Positions 26,901 to 59,957 are shown, numbered from the stretch's first letter. The stretch: 60,000 nt of DNA from Tubiluchus corallicola (GCA_030141605.1 JAQGDQ010000060.1:126001-186000), one strand, 5' to 3'. Notes: generated from the sequence alone by a model not told the origin. Numbers and translations: made by a program.

Positions 26901-29900
26901 ATCATATCGATTTATACATGATTGTAATCACGATTAATGTATTAACGCCCATCACTACTACCCAAATTCTTGACGTGGCGTGAAGCCATTGGTTCTTTTC
27001 CACTGGCAACACCTGTGTTCAAATTTATTCTAACACCAAGTACTGTAGCTACAAAATCGATAATGACTCGACTGAGATTCATACATCTCATGCTACTATA
27101 CATTTAACCCCCCGGGGAAAGTTTTTAAATACCTCACATAGCTCAGTCGCCTACGCGTGATAGGTGTTGTATACGCTCTGGTCAATTCACCAGCTATTCT
27201 GACATTAGAAGTACACTGTATTCTGCAATCTATTTGCAGTACGCGAGTTCTGTCTCTGCGGGATTCATTCATTCACTGTGATAAGCTCGGCAAAACAAAA
27301 ACCACAGTTAAGCTTCCTCTCGACGGTATCAAGCATTATTGCAGTCTAGCTGGTCTTGTAAATCTTTTTTAATCCAGACAACTGTCTTTCTTTGTTCAAA
27401 CACATTCATTTAAATATACAGAATTGTCAATGAAACAGCAAGCTGCTTAATTCAAGATTCTTCTGTTTAGGTATTAAAAAATTACTACCCACTCGCACCC
27501 ACTACAAAGACAATTAAATTAAAGATACACTTAGAATTATAAAAAGAAAATTACTTACTTTTACACATAAGTAATGAAATAACTGATGTCCTTCGGACAG
27601 ATTATCTTAGAACAAGAAAGAGCTTAAGAATATGCTACAAAAATGATACGACTAGCCAGGCACAACTTGAACAAGATAAACAATCCCACGCGAATTATTA
27701 TAGTTAAATTTGCCATTTTGAGGACCCGTATTTCAAAAATAAGCAGACTGAGATAACTAACAGAGTTAGAGAAATCATTTGATCCACAAGTATAAGTATC
27801 TTCATTTATCCCCTTTTTACAGGAAGAAAAACACAGTGCATAAAACTATAATATGATGCAATGTAACAAATTATTATGATTATTAATTTATCTGAGATAT
27901 GATATTAAACTGATTGGCGAAAGGGTGGCGAAGAACTAAAATTTATCAAAGTCAACCACCCTATAAGTAATGTTGCTATTAGTAATTAATTATGTGCACA
28001 ATTATCAAGACGAAACTTTCAGAACTAGGTATGATAAATTTTTACATATAGAGCATTACTAAGTTGTTAAGTAAATAAAGGAATGGTTAGTGTACTAAGA
28101 TTGAACAATGAAATTTGAGTTTAAAATTTAACATACATAACAAGCACATAAACACATAATAAATACATATAATGTTGACATGGTAAGAAAACATGGATCT
28201 CAGAATCCACAAACGAGGATCTTACATGTTTCAGTAACGGAGCAAGCATTAGTTTATAATGTCAACTGTCTTTAACAACATTAGCTGGTACAATATTATA
28301 CAGATGTGAAGAAATGAAAGAACTAGTGATCTTATACACCAAAGCAGTATGGTACGGTCAGACAGTTTCGCGTGACTTCAGTATTTTAGCATATATATAT
28401 CTAAGCTTATCTCATTTTATGTAGTCTGCACCTTATATTCAGTTTACCACGGTAAATCACAGCAAGCAGTTATTCAATTACAAACACAACCTACCTGTCG
28501 GTAGGAAGCACAAACAATTTAATGATTAGTTAGTTTTACAAATCAATATTTACTAAGATACTGTATGTAACAGGTGTGTAACAGGTATACATGAATTTAC
28601 AATTAACAGATGAAACTTTCAATTGTTTTCAACTCACAACACCGAATTTAACTTACACTATTATAAAAGTTATATATCAGATTTCTTACAGATATTTTTC
28701 AATCATACCTATAGTTTTGGTGAGTGAATTTCTATTGCTAAACGAGTCTGTAGCAAATCTGAATAATGTACTTGTCTTCCCTACTGCAGAGTCACCTAGC
28801 AGCAGTATTTTGAAAACGGGGTAGCAATCTTTCATTATCTGTAGGCAACCGAATGACACCACTGAGACTGAGTATTAGCACAGCCACAATCCATTGCTGT
28901 CTATATACTGATCAGTAATCACAATACTATGTACGATGTATATAATCAAACAACTAATAAAATACCGTATGAAAACTGTCTAATGATATTATATTTATAC
29001 ATGCAAATGATAGTTTAATAAATGTATGTCGTTGTGGTGACATGTTTACAAATGCCAAAGTTTAAACAACATGGTTGGTCATCCAACAAGCAGTATGAAG
29101 CAACCGAGTGATGATTTGTTTGCAAATGATAAAGTCTACCTAAACAGGAATATTTGGGTGATAACAGCATAGCAGTTAGAAATTGGTTTTGCAAAAAAAG
29201 CCACTGACCACTGGCATCTAGTAAATCTGACACTATCGCTGGCACATTCGTAAATTTGCACATTTGCTCTGTGCACTATGTGCTAGTAAACGATACACAG
29301 AGAGTTTATTATCAAGTTTGCATGATTGTAGAAATGAAATTCTCAATTCAGATTAAAGAAAAAAAGTGCTCAAGAAGTCACTTTTCAGCAAATGACATTT
29401 CATGTATCACGACTTATTATAGATAGAACTAAAGTTTGTGAAAAAATGCCACAAACTGCCTTTTTTGTACAAAAGAATATTAAAGTAATATTCTTTAATA
29501 ATATAGCAATATTGCGTAATATTGCTATACTTGATGCGAGTTGGTTAAATTCTCATACGTCTTCTAGAAGACAAGATGACAGGTTAAACCTGACAGCCTG
29601 GTAAAAATAATTAACCATGTATTGTACATTGTTTAACAAAATGAGGTTATAAGTTCATTCCATACATGTGTTATATATCCGAATTATATTAATACGGCTA
29701 AACACATGGTCTTTGAATATATACGTTAAAGTGTATGTGTATATACATATACACACACACGCGCGCGCGCGCACACACACACACACACACACATATATAC
29801 ATACACTTTAACGTATATTCAAAGACCATGTGTTTAGCCATATTAATATAATTCGGCTAATATATATAATATATAACACAATATATATACATACATACAC

Positions 29901-29901
29901 A

Positions 29902-29940
<39 letters not shown>

Positions 29941-32127
29941 CATACACTAAAACGTATATACTTTAAAACATGAGAACAAAAGCAAATTGGACATTCAACT
30001 GTGACTCAAGTCTCCAAGTATGAATAACAAAGAGGCCTACCTTCAAATAAATGTATTTGTACAATGGCGGGTGCAGCGTTGGAGTTGCTTGCAACAATTT
30101 CAAGTAGGCGATATGCATGTGACCTTAATCTACTATATGAACGATTTAGTCAACAGGTAAGTGCAAACAAACAAAGAGAAAATTGTCCAGATCACCTAGC
30201 AGGTGCATAACGAGCTGCCATGACTCATGAATATAAACATTTATTGTGCTCACGAATCGAAACTTCTGTAATCATGATGAACTTACAAAAAGTTGGTCTA
30301 ACATTCTGATTGAAATGCTACTTAAGAAGTTCAGATATATACGATTTATTGAATGATTATTAAGCCTGATATTTTCATGTTGCAATGCGTATTTGCAAAG
30401 AAAACCTTCAAATTAGATATTTTCATATCATACAAAATATATGTAGCCTTTTTAGTGGTGAAATTCAAAAAGTACTACTTGTAAAATCTACGAAAAATCT
30501 GAAATTATTTTTATTGATACATTCTCCTTCTTTATGCAGATTTAACTTACAGGACAAAACTTTCAAAAAAAGGTTAGTCTGCCCAGTTATAATAAACTCG
30601 GTTTCCGATGTTCAAGGCGTCATGAAATCTTCGCGAACTTAAAACAATATTTTTACAGCACAGCTACTCAGTTCCATCTGGTAATTCTGGTTAGCTGTGA
30701 ATTAACCACGTGATTCTTGTGGCACGAAAAAAGTAATGTGGGATCACTTACTAAAAAATCAAGTGAGTGATTTTTAAAAATCACCACTAACATAAGTCAT
30801 GCACATTCTTATTTCAACGGTTGACCTTCTATTTTACATCAACTGACTTTTATATTTCATTACGACAACAAAAGTGATGAAAAATCATTTAGTGAATTTG
30901 ACTAATGAGTATGCAATCACCATAGTAGTAGTGAGATAGAGCTTAATGTTTAGCAAAGTGTATGATCGAAGTCTCTTCAAATCACACTGTGTACTGCAGC
31001 TCTGCCTTACTGAAGATCCTAAAATCAAAATCCGATGCTTAAAAGATTTTGCTTGGTGACATACCTAAAATCCTATTGAATGACGGTTGTACTCGATGCA
31101 AATAATAATAATAATGAAGCATGACTGGAATTGATTTCACTGCCAAAGATAATCCTCTTAGACAAAACACGGCTAAACACATTGTCTTTGAGTGAATCTA
31201 GTTCTACTTGCTTTGTCGTCTAGAAAGTAAGCAACCTGGGCAAATTTATGTTAAAGAACAGATGTAATCTTAATCGGCAAACAGCAAAACCAACAACAGG
31301 CTACATAAATATCATCATTATTAAATTTTAGAATTCTAGTAGCTTCCAATGTTACAGGTTTAAGGAATGTTTTCAGGTAGCGCATTGTCATAGACATAGA
31401 AGTGTCAAAAAACTATGAGCAGACATCACCATAAAACACTTTGCCACAAAAATAAATTAATGCAATTACTATGCTTTTAAGGAATAGAGGTCATTTGCAT
31501 CAGGACGAATTGTGTTAGATTAAAGAATTAAAGTTTTCCAATATCGACGTGGCATAACATCATATGCACAATGAGCAATACAGATCATAGAAACAACCAA
31601 ATTATAATGGTAATGTATTAATTTAAAATGTGTATATTACCAATTCAATCCATGACATTTGAGACATCACTTGATATTTAAATTTACCAAGCTATATGGG
31701 TAAATTTTTAACTGCTAACCCACTCGCCTGCATTTTCTACACACTACCTATAAGAAACCTTTCAAGCTAATGTTATAACCACTTAGTCAACAGTACTGTC
31801 TTTTCCGACTGGCCATCATGATTATATTAAATGCAGTTGTTACAATTTCTCTGGATCCACACGCAGACAACACCAGACTTTAATTTAAAAAATACTGGAA
31901 ACCAGAGAAGTACTTCTTATCACTCAGTCACCCAGAGTTTCAAAATTCAAGGCTGCATGATGTTTGTCATAACATGCCGAAAATTCAGAAAATGTCTTAC
32001 CTATTGTTGAGATAAATGATTTGTTAAATGATTCATCTGAAAATCTAAATAATATACACGTTTTTCCTACTCCGGAGTCCCCAATTAGTAATAATTTGAA
32101 GAGCAAATCATAAGTCTTTTTCGCCAT
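11819..32127 (-). CDS. rab10: Rab10 small GTPase, complete, six exons, 200 codons plus stop
   Basis: Join on the minus strand: 32127-32001, 19582-19522, 18664-18526, 15898-15809, 12951-12850, 11902-11819. All introns are GT/AG and the phases fit exactly. The product is 200 residues, the usual Rab10 length. Motifs: P-loop GDSGVGKT (16-23), switch I ending FISTIGIDF, switch [11 protein letters not shown] (63-71), Gln68, NKCD (122-125), TSAK (151-154), C-terminal Cys-Cys (199-200) for geranylgeranylation. [19 protein letters not shown] and the whole C-terminal layout are Rab10 rather than Rab8 or Rab13. [10 protein letters not shown] keeps Thr73, the switch II site phosphorylated by LRRK2 in mammals. 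Rab10 drives exocytic and recycling membrane traffic. Introns are 0.9-12.4 kb and full of repeats. A second, alternative first exon lies in intron 1. Confidence 0.96.
12015..12095. repeat. Short tandem repeat, about 2.5 copies
   Basis: ACTGGCCAGTATCAATAA followed by CGATCAC recurs with a spacing of about 34 bases. Lies in rab10 intron 5. Confidence 0.6.
12370..12548 (+). mobile_element. Non-LTR retrotransposon 3' tail
   Basis: GGGGTGGCTAACTCGATGAC and a later GCCACCCC, then AATAAACCTTTTGAATTGAA, match the layout of CR1-like LINE 3' ends. The related tail at 46611-46757 has the same order of blocks. No coding part remains. Confidence 0.5.
12850..12951 (-). CDS. rab10: rab10 exon 5
   Basis: 102 nt, phase 0 at both ends. 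Encodes residues 140-173 ([20 protein letters not shown], then [14 protein letters not shown]) with the TSAK base-binding motif. Reading on past the donor GTGAAA would stop after four codons and lose the lipid anchor. Confidence 0.95.
13125..13742. repeat. 26-bp tandem array in rab10 intron 4, about 23 copies
   Basis: The unit is CTGAGCAAATCAGTTATCAC plus TGACTA. Most copies differ only at the TATCAC/TATGAC/TGTTAC position. No reading of functional meaning is possible from sequence. Confidence 0.95.
14450..15115. repeat. Dispersed repeat family C, copy 1
   Basis: Shares ordered blocks with 43215-43745: GCTCGCCATTGTTGC, AAAATGTTTAAA-TTTGT, GCGCAAATGTCGTA and a CTTGTnnCATCAG stretch. Diverged. 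Lies in rab10 intron 4 and makes several short chance reading frames. Confidence 0.6.
15146..15778. repeat. Dispersed repeat family D, copy 1 (rab10 intron 4)
   Basis: About 630 bp closely matching 50941-51556 in the same orientation: GACAGGATGATTTTTCA, TTTCAACAGCAAAAATATTC, AGTGAAAATTGAGGTACAG, GGCGAAATGCATGTAACAG, TTTAAAGAGTAGATTG. It ends just before rab10 exon 4. Class unknown; no clear terminal repeats. Confidence 0.8.
15809..15898 (-). CDS. rab10: rab10 exon 4
   Basis: 90 nt, phase 0 at both ends. Encodes residues 110-139 ([20 protein letters not shown], then [10 protein letters not shown]) with the guanine-binding NKCD. Acceptor ATTCCAG, donor GTAAGT. Confidence 0.95.
15930..16460. 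repeat. 26-bp AT-rich tandem array in rab10 intron 3, about 20 copies
   Basis: The unit is ACATAAATTGTGTATTAATA plus CATAAT, with a nearly palindromic TGTATTAATACA core. It starts within a few tens of bases of exon 4. Confidence 0.95.
16500..17990. other. Intron 3 of rab10, no other feature seen
   Basis: AT-rich intronic sequence without repeats that I recognise. Confidence 0.4.
17995..18456. mobile_element. hAT-like MITE in rab10 intron 3 (internal part shared with family B)
   Basis: CAGGGATGAGAAT on the left and ATTCTCATCCCTG on the right are exact inverted ends, flanked by CATGTT on both sides (17989-17994, 18457-18462). The internal 18150-18360 matches 1870-2030 in reverse. It ends 70 bases before exon 3. 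Confidence 0.75.
18526..18664 (-). CDS. rab10: rab10 exon 3
   Basis: 139 nt. Encodes residues 64-109 from [18 protein letters not shown] to KWLRNIDE, with switch II, the catalytic Gln68 and Thr73. Acceptor CTTAAAG, donor GAG|GTTAGT. Confidence 0.95.
18997..19478. mobile_element. Non-autonomous hAT element, 482 bp, in rab10 intron 2
   Basis: Ends CAGGGGTGTGCAAATT and AATTTGCACACCTCTG, with a perfect 8-bp target duplication ATTTATAC (18989-18996 and 19479-19486). 8-bp duplications and CAGGGGTG ends define hAT. The GCGGCCCGC-rich inner ends resemble common animal hAT MITEs. It ends 43 bases from exon 2. Confidence 0.92.
19522..19582 (-). CDS. rab10: rab10 exon 2
   Basis: 61 nt, acceptor TTTTTTTCCAG, donor TATG|GTATGC. 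Encodes [20 protein letters not shown] plus two bases of Trp63: the end of switch I (RabF1 motif IGIDF) and strands 2-3. Confidence 0.95.
19755..19860 (-). mobile_element. tRNA-like SINE head or tRNA relic
   Basis: On the minus strand GTGGCCGAGTGGTTTAG looks like a Ser/Leu-type A box and GAGTTCGATACT like a B box, about 45 bases apart. GGACTGCAACCATGCAGTCT can form an anticodon-arm-like stem. The acceptor stem does not pair, so this is not a working tRNA. Confidence 0.5.
20680..21105 (+). mobile_element. LINE 3' end (CR1/jockey-like), truncated
   Basis: A plus-strand frame reads [20 protein letters not shown] and then [12 protein letters not shown], ending at TAA. The FxNRsVxLWNxLP motif followed by F+++L is the conserved C-terminus of many non-LTR reverse transcriptases. 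The 3' UTR ends near GCAATAAAAAAG. Confidence 0.75.
21190..21465. repeat. TTTGTTGTTTGTGTG-rich imperfect tandem repeats
   Basis: TGTATGATTTGCAGTTGTTTG and close variants recur about five times with spacings of about 50-60 bases. In rab10 intron 1. Confidence 0.75.
21960..22420 (+). mobile_element. Second LINE 3' end fragment
   Basis: The frame at 22003-22248 contains [20 protein letters not shown] and FKSKFKKK, the standard end of CR1/jockey-type reverse transcriptases. It is followed by an AT-rich tail with AATAAAGATTTTAC. Only the last part of the element is present. Confidence 0.75.
22420..23790. other. Intron 1 of rab10, no gene seen
   Basis: A 98-codon plus-strand frame at 22877-23173 has no recognisable motif and may be chance. 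A C-run lies at 23291-23304. Confidence 0.35.
23795..24475. repeat. 75-bp minisatellite in rab10 intron 1, about 9 copies
   Basis: The unit contains GCGAACATAAACTCATTGCG, TTTCCTACAGGGCCAGGCCA and ACTAGGTACCTATACTTCTT. Some copies have GGTCACTAGG, others GAACAACTAGG, so two unit types are interspersed. Confidence 0.92.
24930..25110. repeat. TCTA microsatellite and GTGGTGTG-rich tract
   Basis: (TCTA)n at about 24936-24954, then a G/T-rich run of GTGGTGTGG units to about 25095. Simple-sequence DNA. Confidence 0.75.
25490..25858. mobile_element. hAT-like MITE family E, copy 1
   Basis: Contains GGGCCCTAGGCTGCAGCCTAT and ends GGATAATCCGG, matching 49088-49437 in the same orientation, including the inner TTACTATTTATTnCAAACCAAAT block. 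The left end is degraded. Confidence 0.65.
26535..26957. mobile_element. Candidate hAT-like MITE
   Basis: Left TAGTGATGGGTGATT and right AACGCCCATCACTA are inverted. No intact 8-bp duplication is visible. A 65-codon plus frame inside is probably chance. Confidence 0.55.
26960..28700. other. Intron 1 of rab10, no other feature seen
   Basis: AT-rich sequence just downstream of the alternative P-loop exon; no supported exon or repeat. Confidence 0.4.
28709..28835 (-). CDS. Alternative first exon of rab10 with its own P-loop
   Basis: ATG at 28835, with an in-frame stop 42 bases upstream. It reads [20 protein letters not shown], then TSTLFRF, and ends SLTKTI before donor ATAG|GTATGA in phase 1. 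Length is 127 nt, the same as rab10 exon 1, and it joins to exon 2 as TIG-IDFKIK. The P-loop GDSAVGKT is intact and the switch I Thr is kept, but it has two fewer residues before the P-loop and two more between P-loop and switch I. The effector-facing residues differ widely (SFNKSFIST against [11 protein letters not shown]). TTGCCTACAG lies just before the ATG, so it may be reached by splicing from an upstream non-coding exon. It could be a working alternative exon or a preserved old exon duplicate; the lack of stops or frameshifts favours function. Confidence 0.75.
29679..29855. mobile_element. Palindromic MITE with a CA/CG core
   Basis: 64-base arms starting CCGAATTATATTAATACGGC are repeated in reverse at the other end, around a (CA)n(CG)n(CA)n core at 29749-29792. 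A related end CGGCTAAACACATTGTCTTTG lies at 31172. Confidence 0.8.
29900..29942. repeat. (TC)n(TA)n microsatellite
   Basis: CTCTCTCTCTCTCTCT followed by a TA run of about 24 bases. Confidence 0.9.
30064..30645 (+). CDS. Candidate small gene nested in rab10 intron 1, on the opposite strand
   Basis: ATG at 30064 in a good context (ACAATGG) opens 31 codons, [20 protein letters not shown] then [11 protein letters not shown], ending at a perfect donor CAG|GTAAGT. This stretch is markedly more GC-rich than its surroundings. A matching phase-0 acceptor TTAACTTACAG at about 30551 would continue [20 protein letters not shown] then QGVMKSSRT and stop near 30642, giving about 60 residues. I do not recognise the protein. 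The first exon is the better-supported half. The second could be chance, and further exons may lie elsewhere. Confidence 0.4.
30650..32000. other. Intron 1 of rab10, no other feature seen
   Basis: AT-rich. Apart from the family end near 31172 nothing stands out. Confidence 0.4.
32001..32127 (-). CDS. rab10: rab10 exon 1 (standard P-loop exon)
   Basis: ATG at 32127; encodes residues 1-42 plus one base. [20 protein letters not shown] is nearly invariant in Rab10. Donor ATAG|GTAAGA, phase 1. Carries G1 (GDSGVGKT) and most of switch I ([11 protein letters not shown]). Confidence 0.96.
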
Positions 32128-32329
32128 CTTTATTACAGTTCGTGCGATTTACCCACTGGGATCAAAACATGAAACAATCTTCAGTTTTAGCGCTTCAAAT
32201 AAAGGCACAGAATCACAGATGCAAACGTTGCTATATCGCAAATTCTCGCAAAAACCTCAATAATAAAGTGATCCTCCCTTGATGAGTAATTTATCACAAA
32301 ACTATTTGAATTTTTTACATTTTCTACAA

Positions 32330-32430
32330 CGTTCACTCACTCCACTAATGTCTAGACGTCATGTGACCGGATATAACATGTCGTCATCCGAATCGTAACG
32401 TCACGCCCGACATATTTCCGGTTGCCGTAT
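32330..32430 (-). promoter_or_regulatory. Probable rab10 promoter region
   Basis: About 200-300 bases upstream of the ATG and less AT-rich than its surroundings. Read on the minus strand it has AACCGGAAAT (an ETS-type site), TGACGTTA and TGACGTCT (CRE-like), and GGTCACATGAC (E-box-like). There is no clear TATA box. This is the usual make-up of a housekeeping promoter; inference from motifs only. Confidence 0.4.
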
Positions 32431-33865
32431 TTCTCTTTATTTCATGAGAAATGATTAAAGAAATTTATCATTATTAATTTTGTTGTGGGAAAAATAAATT
32501 CTTTGTTTTTGTAAAACTCAGTATAAATTTCACTATCTCTATTTTACTGAACTATATCACTGCCTTTCACTTAAAACTCTTTGTTGAAAATAATTATTAC
32601 TACAATTATTAGACCTATAATTACCGTAAACTTTTGTTTGCCCGCAATGTAGCTGCTTTTGTTTATTTATGCACTTACTTTTCATGCGAAATTAATAATA
32701 AAACAACTCCACAGTGAACTGAAAATCCACGTAATTAAAAAATTGATAAAGTTTACTTTCTGTTGCTCCACTCTAGCCGTTCTGTGACTGTGTCCAGTGA
32801 TTCTTAGTTCCTCTCTCGAATTTTTACTTTCCGTACTTCTAACTTAATCTAATCATTATATGGTAACTTATTAAAAACCGATTTAACAGAAATAATAGCT
32901 TCTCGCCGTTAATTTCAATTGTGATTAAATGACATCCCTATATCATCATCAGCGATATCACCAAATAGAAAAAATGGCAGCTATGTCCTTTTCATTGTGA
33001 TGTATTTACGTGTACTATTTTTACCTGCATTCATAATTTTTGGGCCCCTGCAAAAAGAAACCATCATTAGAATTTTCTGAACAGTGATTAGTATTAGTGC
33101 AAAAACAGTCGAAACTAACTAAGGGCTAATTTTTTGTGAATATGTTTTTTTTTATTTTGGCTAAAAGTGCACTTTTGATCTTAAGAACAAAAAGGGCGGG
33201 GACTCAATCCTCTTAGCCTTACCCCTGTGCACGTGTCTGCCCCACACCCATTGCAAACAAAATAATCCGCTCAATTGTCAAACTACAGAGCTGTAGGACA
33301 CAGGTCTACGATACAATTAAGGTAGGCCAACCCGTTTTGAGGTGAACTCCTTGAAAGCCTCACTGTGATGACAAAAAGTAGTAGTCACTTGCGGAGTGCC
33401 ACACCCATACCTACAAGGCTACGAGGTGCCGTGGTCGAAAATCACGTTTCTGATGAGGAGGCAAATTTCGTCACAAGTTCTTGGATAATTGACTATAACT
33501 GCTTGTAGTGTGTTATTTCTGTGTGTTAACAATGTAAATAAATACTCTTCAAAAATTTGTATTATCCATTCCATTTTTGTTTTTGTTCTTTTTCTTAAGC
33601 TGTACTTGTTTTTCTTGTTTTTTAGTTGTTTAATTTTTTTAATTCAGTCACTATGCTTGTCACTAAGAACTAATTTATGTTACAATCCTATACAGCTATA
33701 TGAAAAAAGAAAGATTACTTCACAATGTTTATTCAAAATCTTTGAAAACATAATGCAATGTTTCCTTAACATAATGCTTCAATTTATTTACAAAACTAAT
33801 CAGTTTGATGGCGTCTTCACAAACACTTGATAATTTGTCATGAACAACTGTATACCTGTATTCCC
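32430..33865. other. Intergenic, no gene seen
   Basis: A 113-codon Leu/Phe-rich plus frame at 33489-33830 lies in AT-rich DNA and looks like chance. TTTTTGGGCCCCTGC at about 33037 is a scrap of MITE family E. Confidence 0.4.
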
Positions 33866-33867
33866 GT

Positions 33868-33940
33868 TACTGGCTAACATATAGGGACTCTATTGCAGAC
33901 GTCTTCTTGCGCCATCTATTATGATTCATGTAAAATATAT
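33868..33940. repeat. Dispersed repeat F, copy 1 (inverted relative to 38414-38525)
   Basis: GCAGACGTCTTCTTGCGCCA then TCTATTATGATTCATGTAAA is the exact reverse of a block at 38415-38457, about 4.5 kb away on the other side of the alpha-2/delta 3' end. Confidence 0.75.
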
Positions 33941-34307
33941 ATTTGTTGCTCTCAATGATAACAAATTCACAGCAAAGGCAAAAACTGTAACTACGGTGTA
34001 ACAACTCAAGCAATGTGGGAACAACAAAGGTGTCAGTGTTATTCTTTCATTTATTACAAAGTTATCCGAAGTGAAGCAAACTCAAATATCATTGTATAAT
34101 TATAACAATATTAAAAATCTAAGGAAGCAATTCGGATTCAAATTTGGTTTGATTTTTTTCTGGTAAGCTAAGAAAAAGCACAACTATTTATTTCTACAAT
34201 CATAATGTAAATTTAAAAAAAGCTTGTACGATTGGAATTTTATTAAAATATATGTAAACCATTGCATTTACACATTTGTAACAAGGTGGTTATAGAATGA
34301 TGCAAAC

Positions 34308-34400
34308 TAGGGGTGAACATCAAATGATCGAACAATCGAATTAGATTGAGTTTTTTTAATTCGAATTTGGTTTGAACCTAAAGCTATAGATTCGAGTAAT
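34308..34400. mobile_element. hAT-like MITE family G, truncated copy
   Basis: TAGGGGTGAACATCAAATGA followed by AATCGAATT/TTCGAATTTGG blocks resembles the left end and inner part of 42617-43032. The right end is not found. Confidence 0.45.
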
Positions 34401-35443
34401 TCAGCACATCAGCCACATATCATTAAAATGTTTGAGCAGCACGCAATTAGCACAATTTAGCCACAGTTTCTGTGCAAAATATATAATGAAATAATAGTGG
34501 TTTCACTGCAGAACAAAATTAAGTACTATGCACGATCTTTTTAAGTCCAATTTTTAATGTTATGTTGATTTGAAGTGAGATATTACATCTAAATATTGTT
34601 GTAAAAATAAATATACAATATAAAGTCTATAAGTTCTTGCAGCGGCCTAGCTACCTCTGCGGTCACAATTAAAAATATTTCACATATTGCGGTTGAAAAT
34701 TTATGATGCGAGAATTTTGTTCTTTGTTTCTGAAATAATACAATGGTATTGGTAAAAAAGTCTTTTCACAGTTCCAGCGATTGACGATGATAGTGAAAAG
34801 ATCAAAGATTAAGTGTACCAGACAACACATTTGTGTACACTTGACAACGCCTCGCAGCCCATGCTTATTGTAACAGTAACAGTTTTAACAGTTAGCTAGA
34901 ACCTTACCTAGTTCATTTTTTTCTTGTTACCAAGCAAAATCCTGCCAGTAAATCACTCTTTGCACAGACTAGTGCATAATTAAGTAAAGTTCAAATAAAA
35001 CAACTGATGTTACTGAACTGATGCCGGCAGATGGCTTTGCTTTACACACGTCACGTGACGATTGTAGTTAAGACAAGTTGCTGTGACACACTTAATCTTT
35101 GAACAACAGCAGCTGTGCATGCGGCGTGCGCACAACAAAACTGTGAAAAGGCTTATTATTCTAATCTCCATACTTGTTTGTTTTTAATATCGCATAACAT
35201 GCTCTTGTAATTTCAGAACGATTGTTTACCTCATTACACACACTCCTAGAGCATCTATAATCACAATCAATCACATTTATATATTACTTAAGATTATGAA
35301 TAATTCAATATGATTATTTGATTAAATATGATTAAATAATAAGTAGTTATCTGCTGTCATCAGTACTCTTTTCACTAAACAACAGGTTACTGATTGTGTA
35401 TAAAGGCACACCTCATTGAAAAGTGCAATCAGAAATATAGTAC

Positions 35444-36100
35444 AGAGAAAAACGTAATGCTCTTTATAGTCTCAAAGGTTATAATATTTATTCAGTAGCT
35501 TTTGCCCTAGCAGTCCTCATCAGTAGGGCTGAACATTCTCTACCAGAAAGCAAATTCGAATGTGTGACTTTTGAACTCGAATCAAACCAAACTTCAGTAT
35601 TTCGAATTCGAACTGAGATTCAAAGATTTTCGAACAAGTTTTCGAACCACCAATAAAAGTTAGTCTTACAAAGATCATGCATATTACTCGATTTTGTTCT
35701 ACAGTAAAACCACTTATAATTCGTTTAAAATTGTGCACAGAAATCACAGCTGAATTATGCTAATCGTATGATGTTTCAATCGTTTTAATGATAAGGAATG
35801 TATGTGAGTGAAGTGCTGAATTATGAGAATCTATAATTTTAGGTTTGAATCAAATTCAAACTAAAAAAAACTCGTTCGAATCAAATTCAAACGTTCAAAC
35901 TCGAACGCTCGATGCTCGCCCCTACTCAACAGCTGAAAATAACAGATAAAATGTTAATGCAGCCATATTGGATTAACGTTCTTACATTGGTACACACTGT
36001 TTCATCTGTTTTTTTAGCTGCTGAGGCCCGTTAAAGCGAAAGCTACTGAATAAATATTATAATCATTGAGACTATAAAGCGCATTACGTTTTTCTCTGAT
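35444..36100. mobile_element. Inverted-repeat element interrupted by a hAT MITE
   Basis: GAGAAAAACGTAATGCTCTTTATAGTCTCA at the left end is mirrored by a TGAGACTATAAAGCGCATTACG block at about 36063-36100, and the arms continue to AGTAGCTTTTGCC and GCGAAAGCTACT. The centre holds the complete MITE 35524-35924, inserted later. Confidence 0.7.
35524..35924. mobile_element. hAT MITE family G, copy 2, 401 bp
   Basis: Ends TAGGGCTGAACATTCTCTAC and GATGCTCGCCCCTA, inner TTCGAATTCGAAC repeats, and a near-perfect 8-bp duplication CTCATCAG/CTCAACAG. Same family as 42617-43032. Confidence 0.85.
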
Positions 36101-36282
36101 AATGGTGACAAACCTCAAGAGAGCTCTCTCGTTATTTCAAGAAATATAGTAACTCAAAGTATAATTTTTGTCACTGAAATTTATCATTGAGCCTTTAGTC
36201 TAGTTTGGTAAATGAGTTTTTTGCACTGTCATACTCTATACAACATATCTCTCTATCGTATCTATAAGATACGCAATTAGTG

Positions 36283-59957
<23,675 letters not shown>

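Noticed and set aside
33489-33830. 113-codon Leu/Phe-rich membrane protein
   Set aside because: AT-rich DNA gives Phe/Leu/Ile frames by chance; no domain, splice signals or coding bias.
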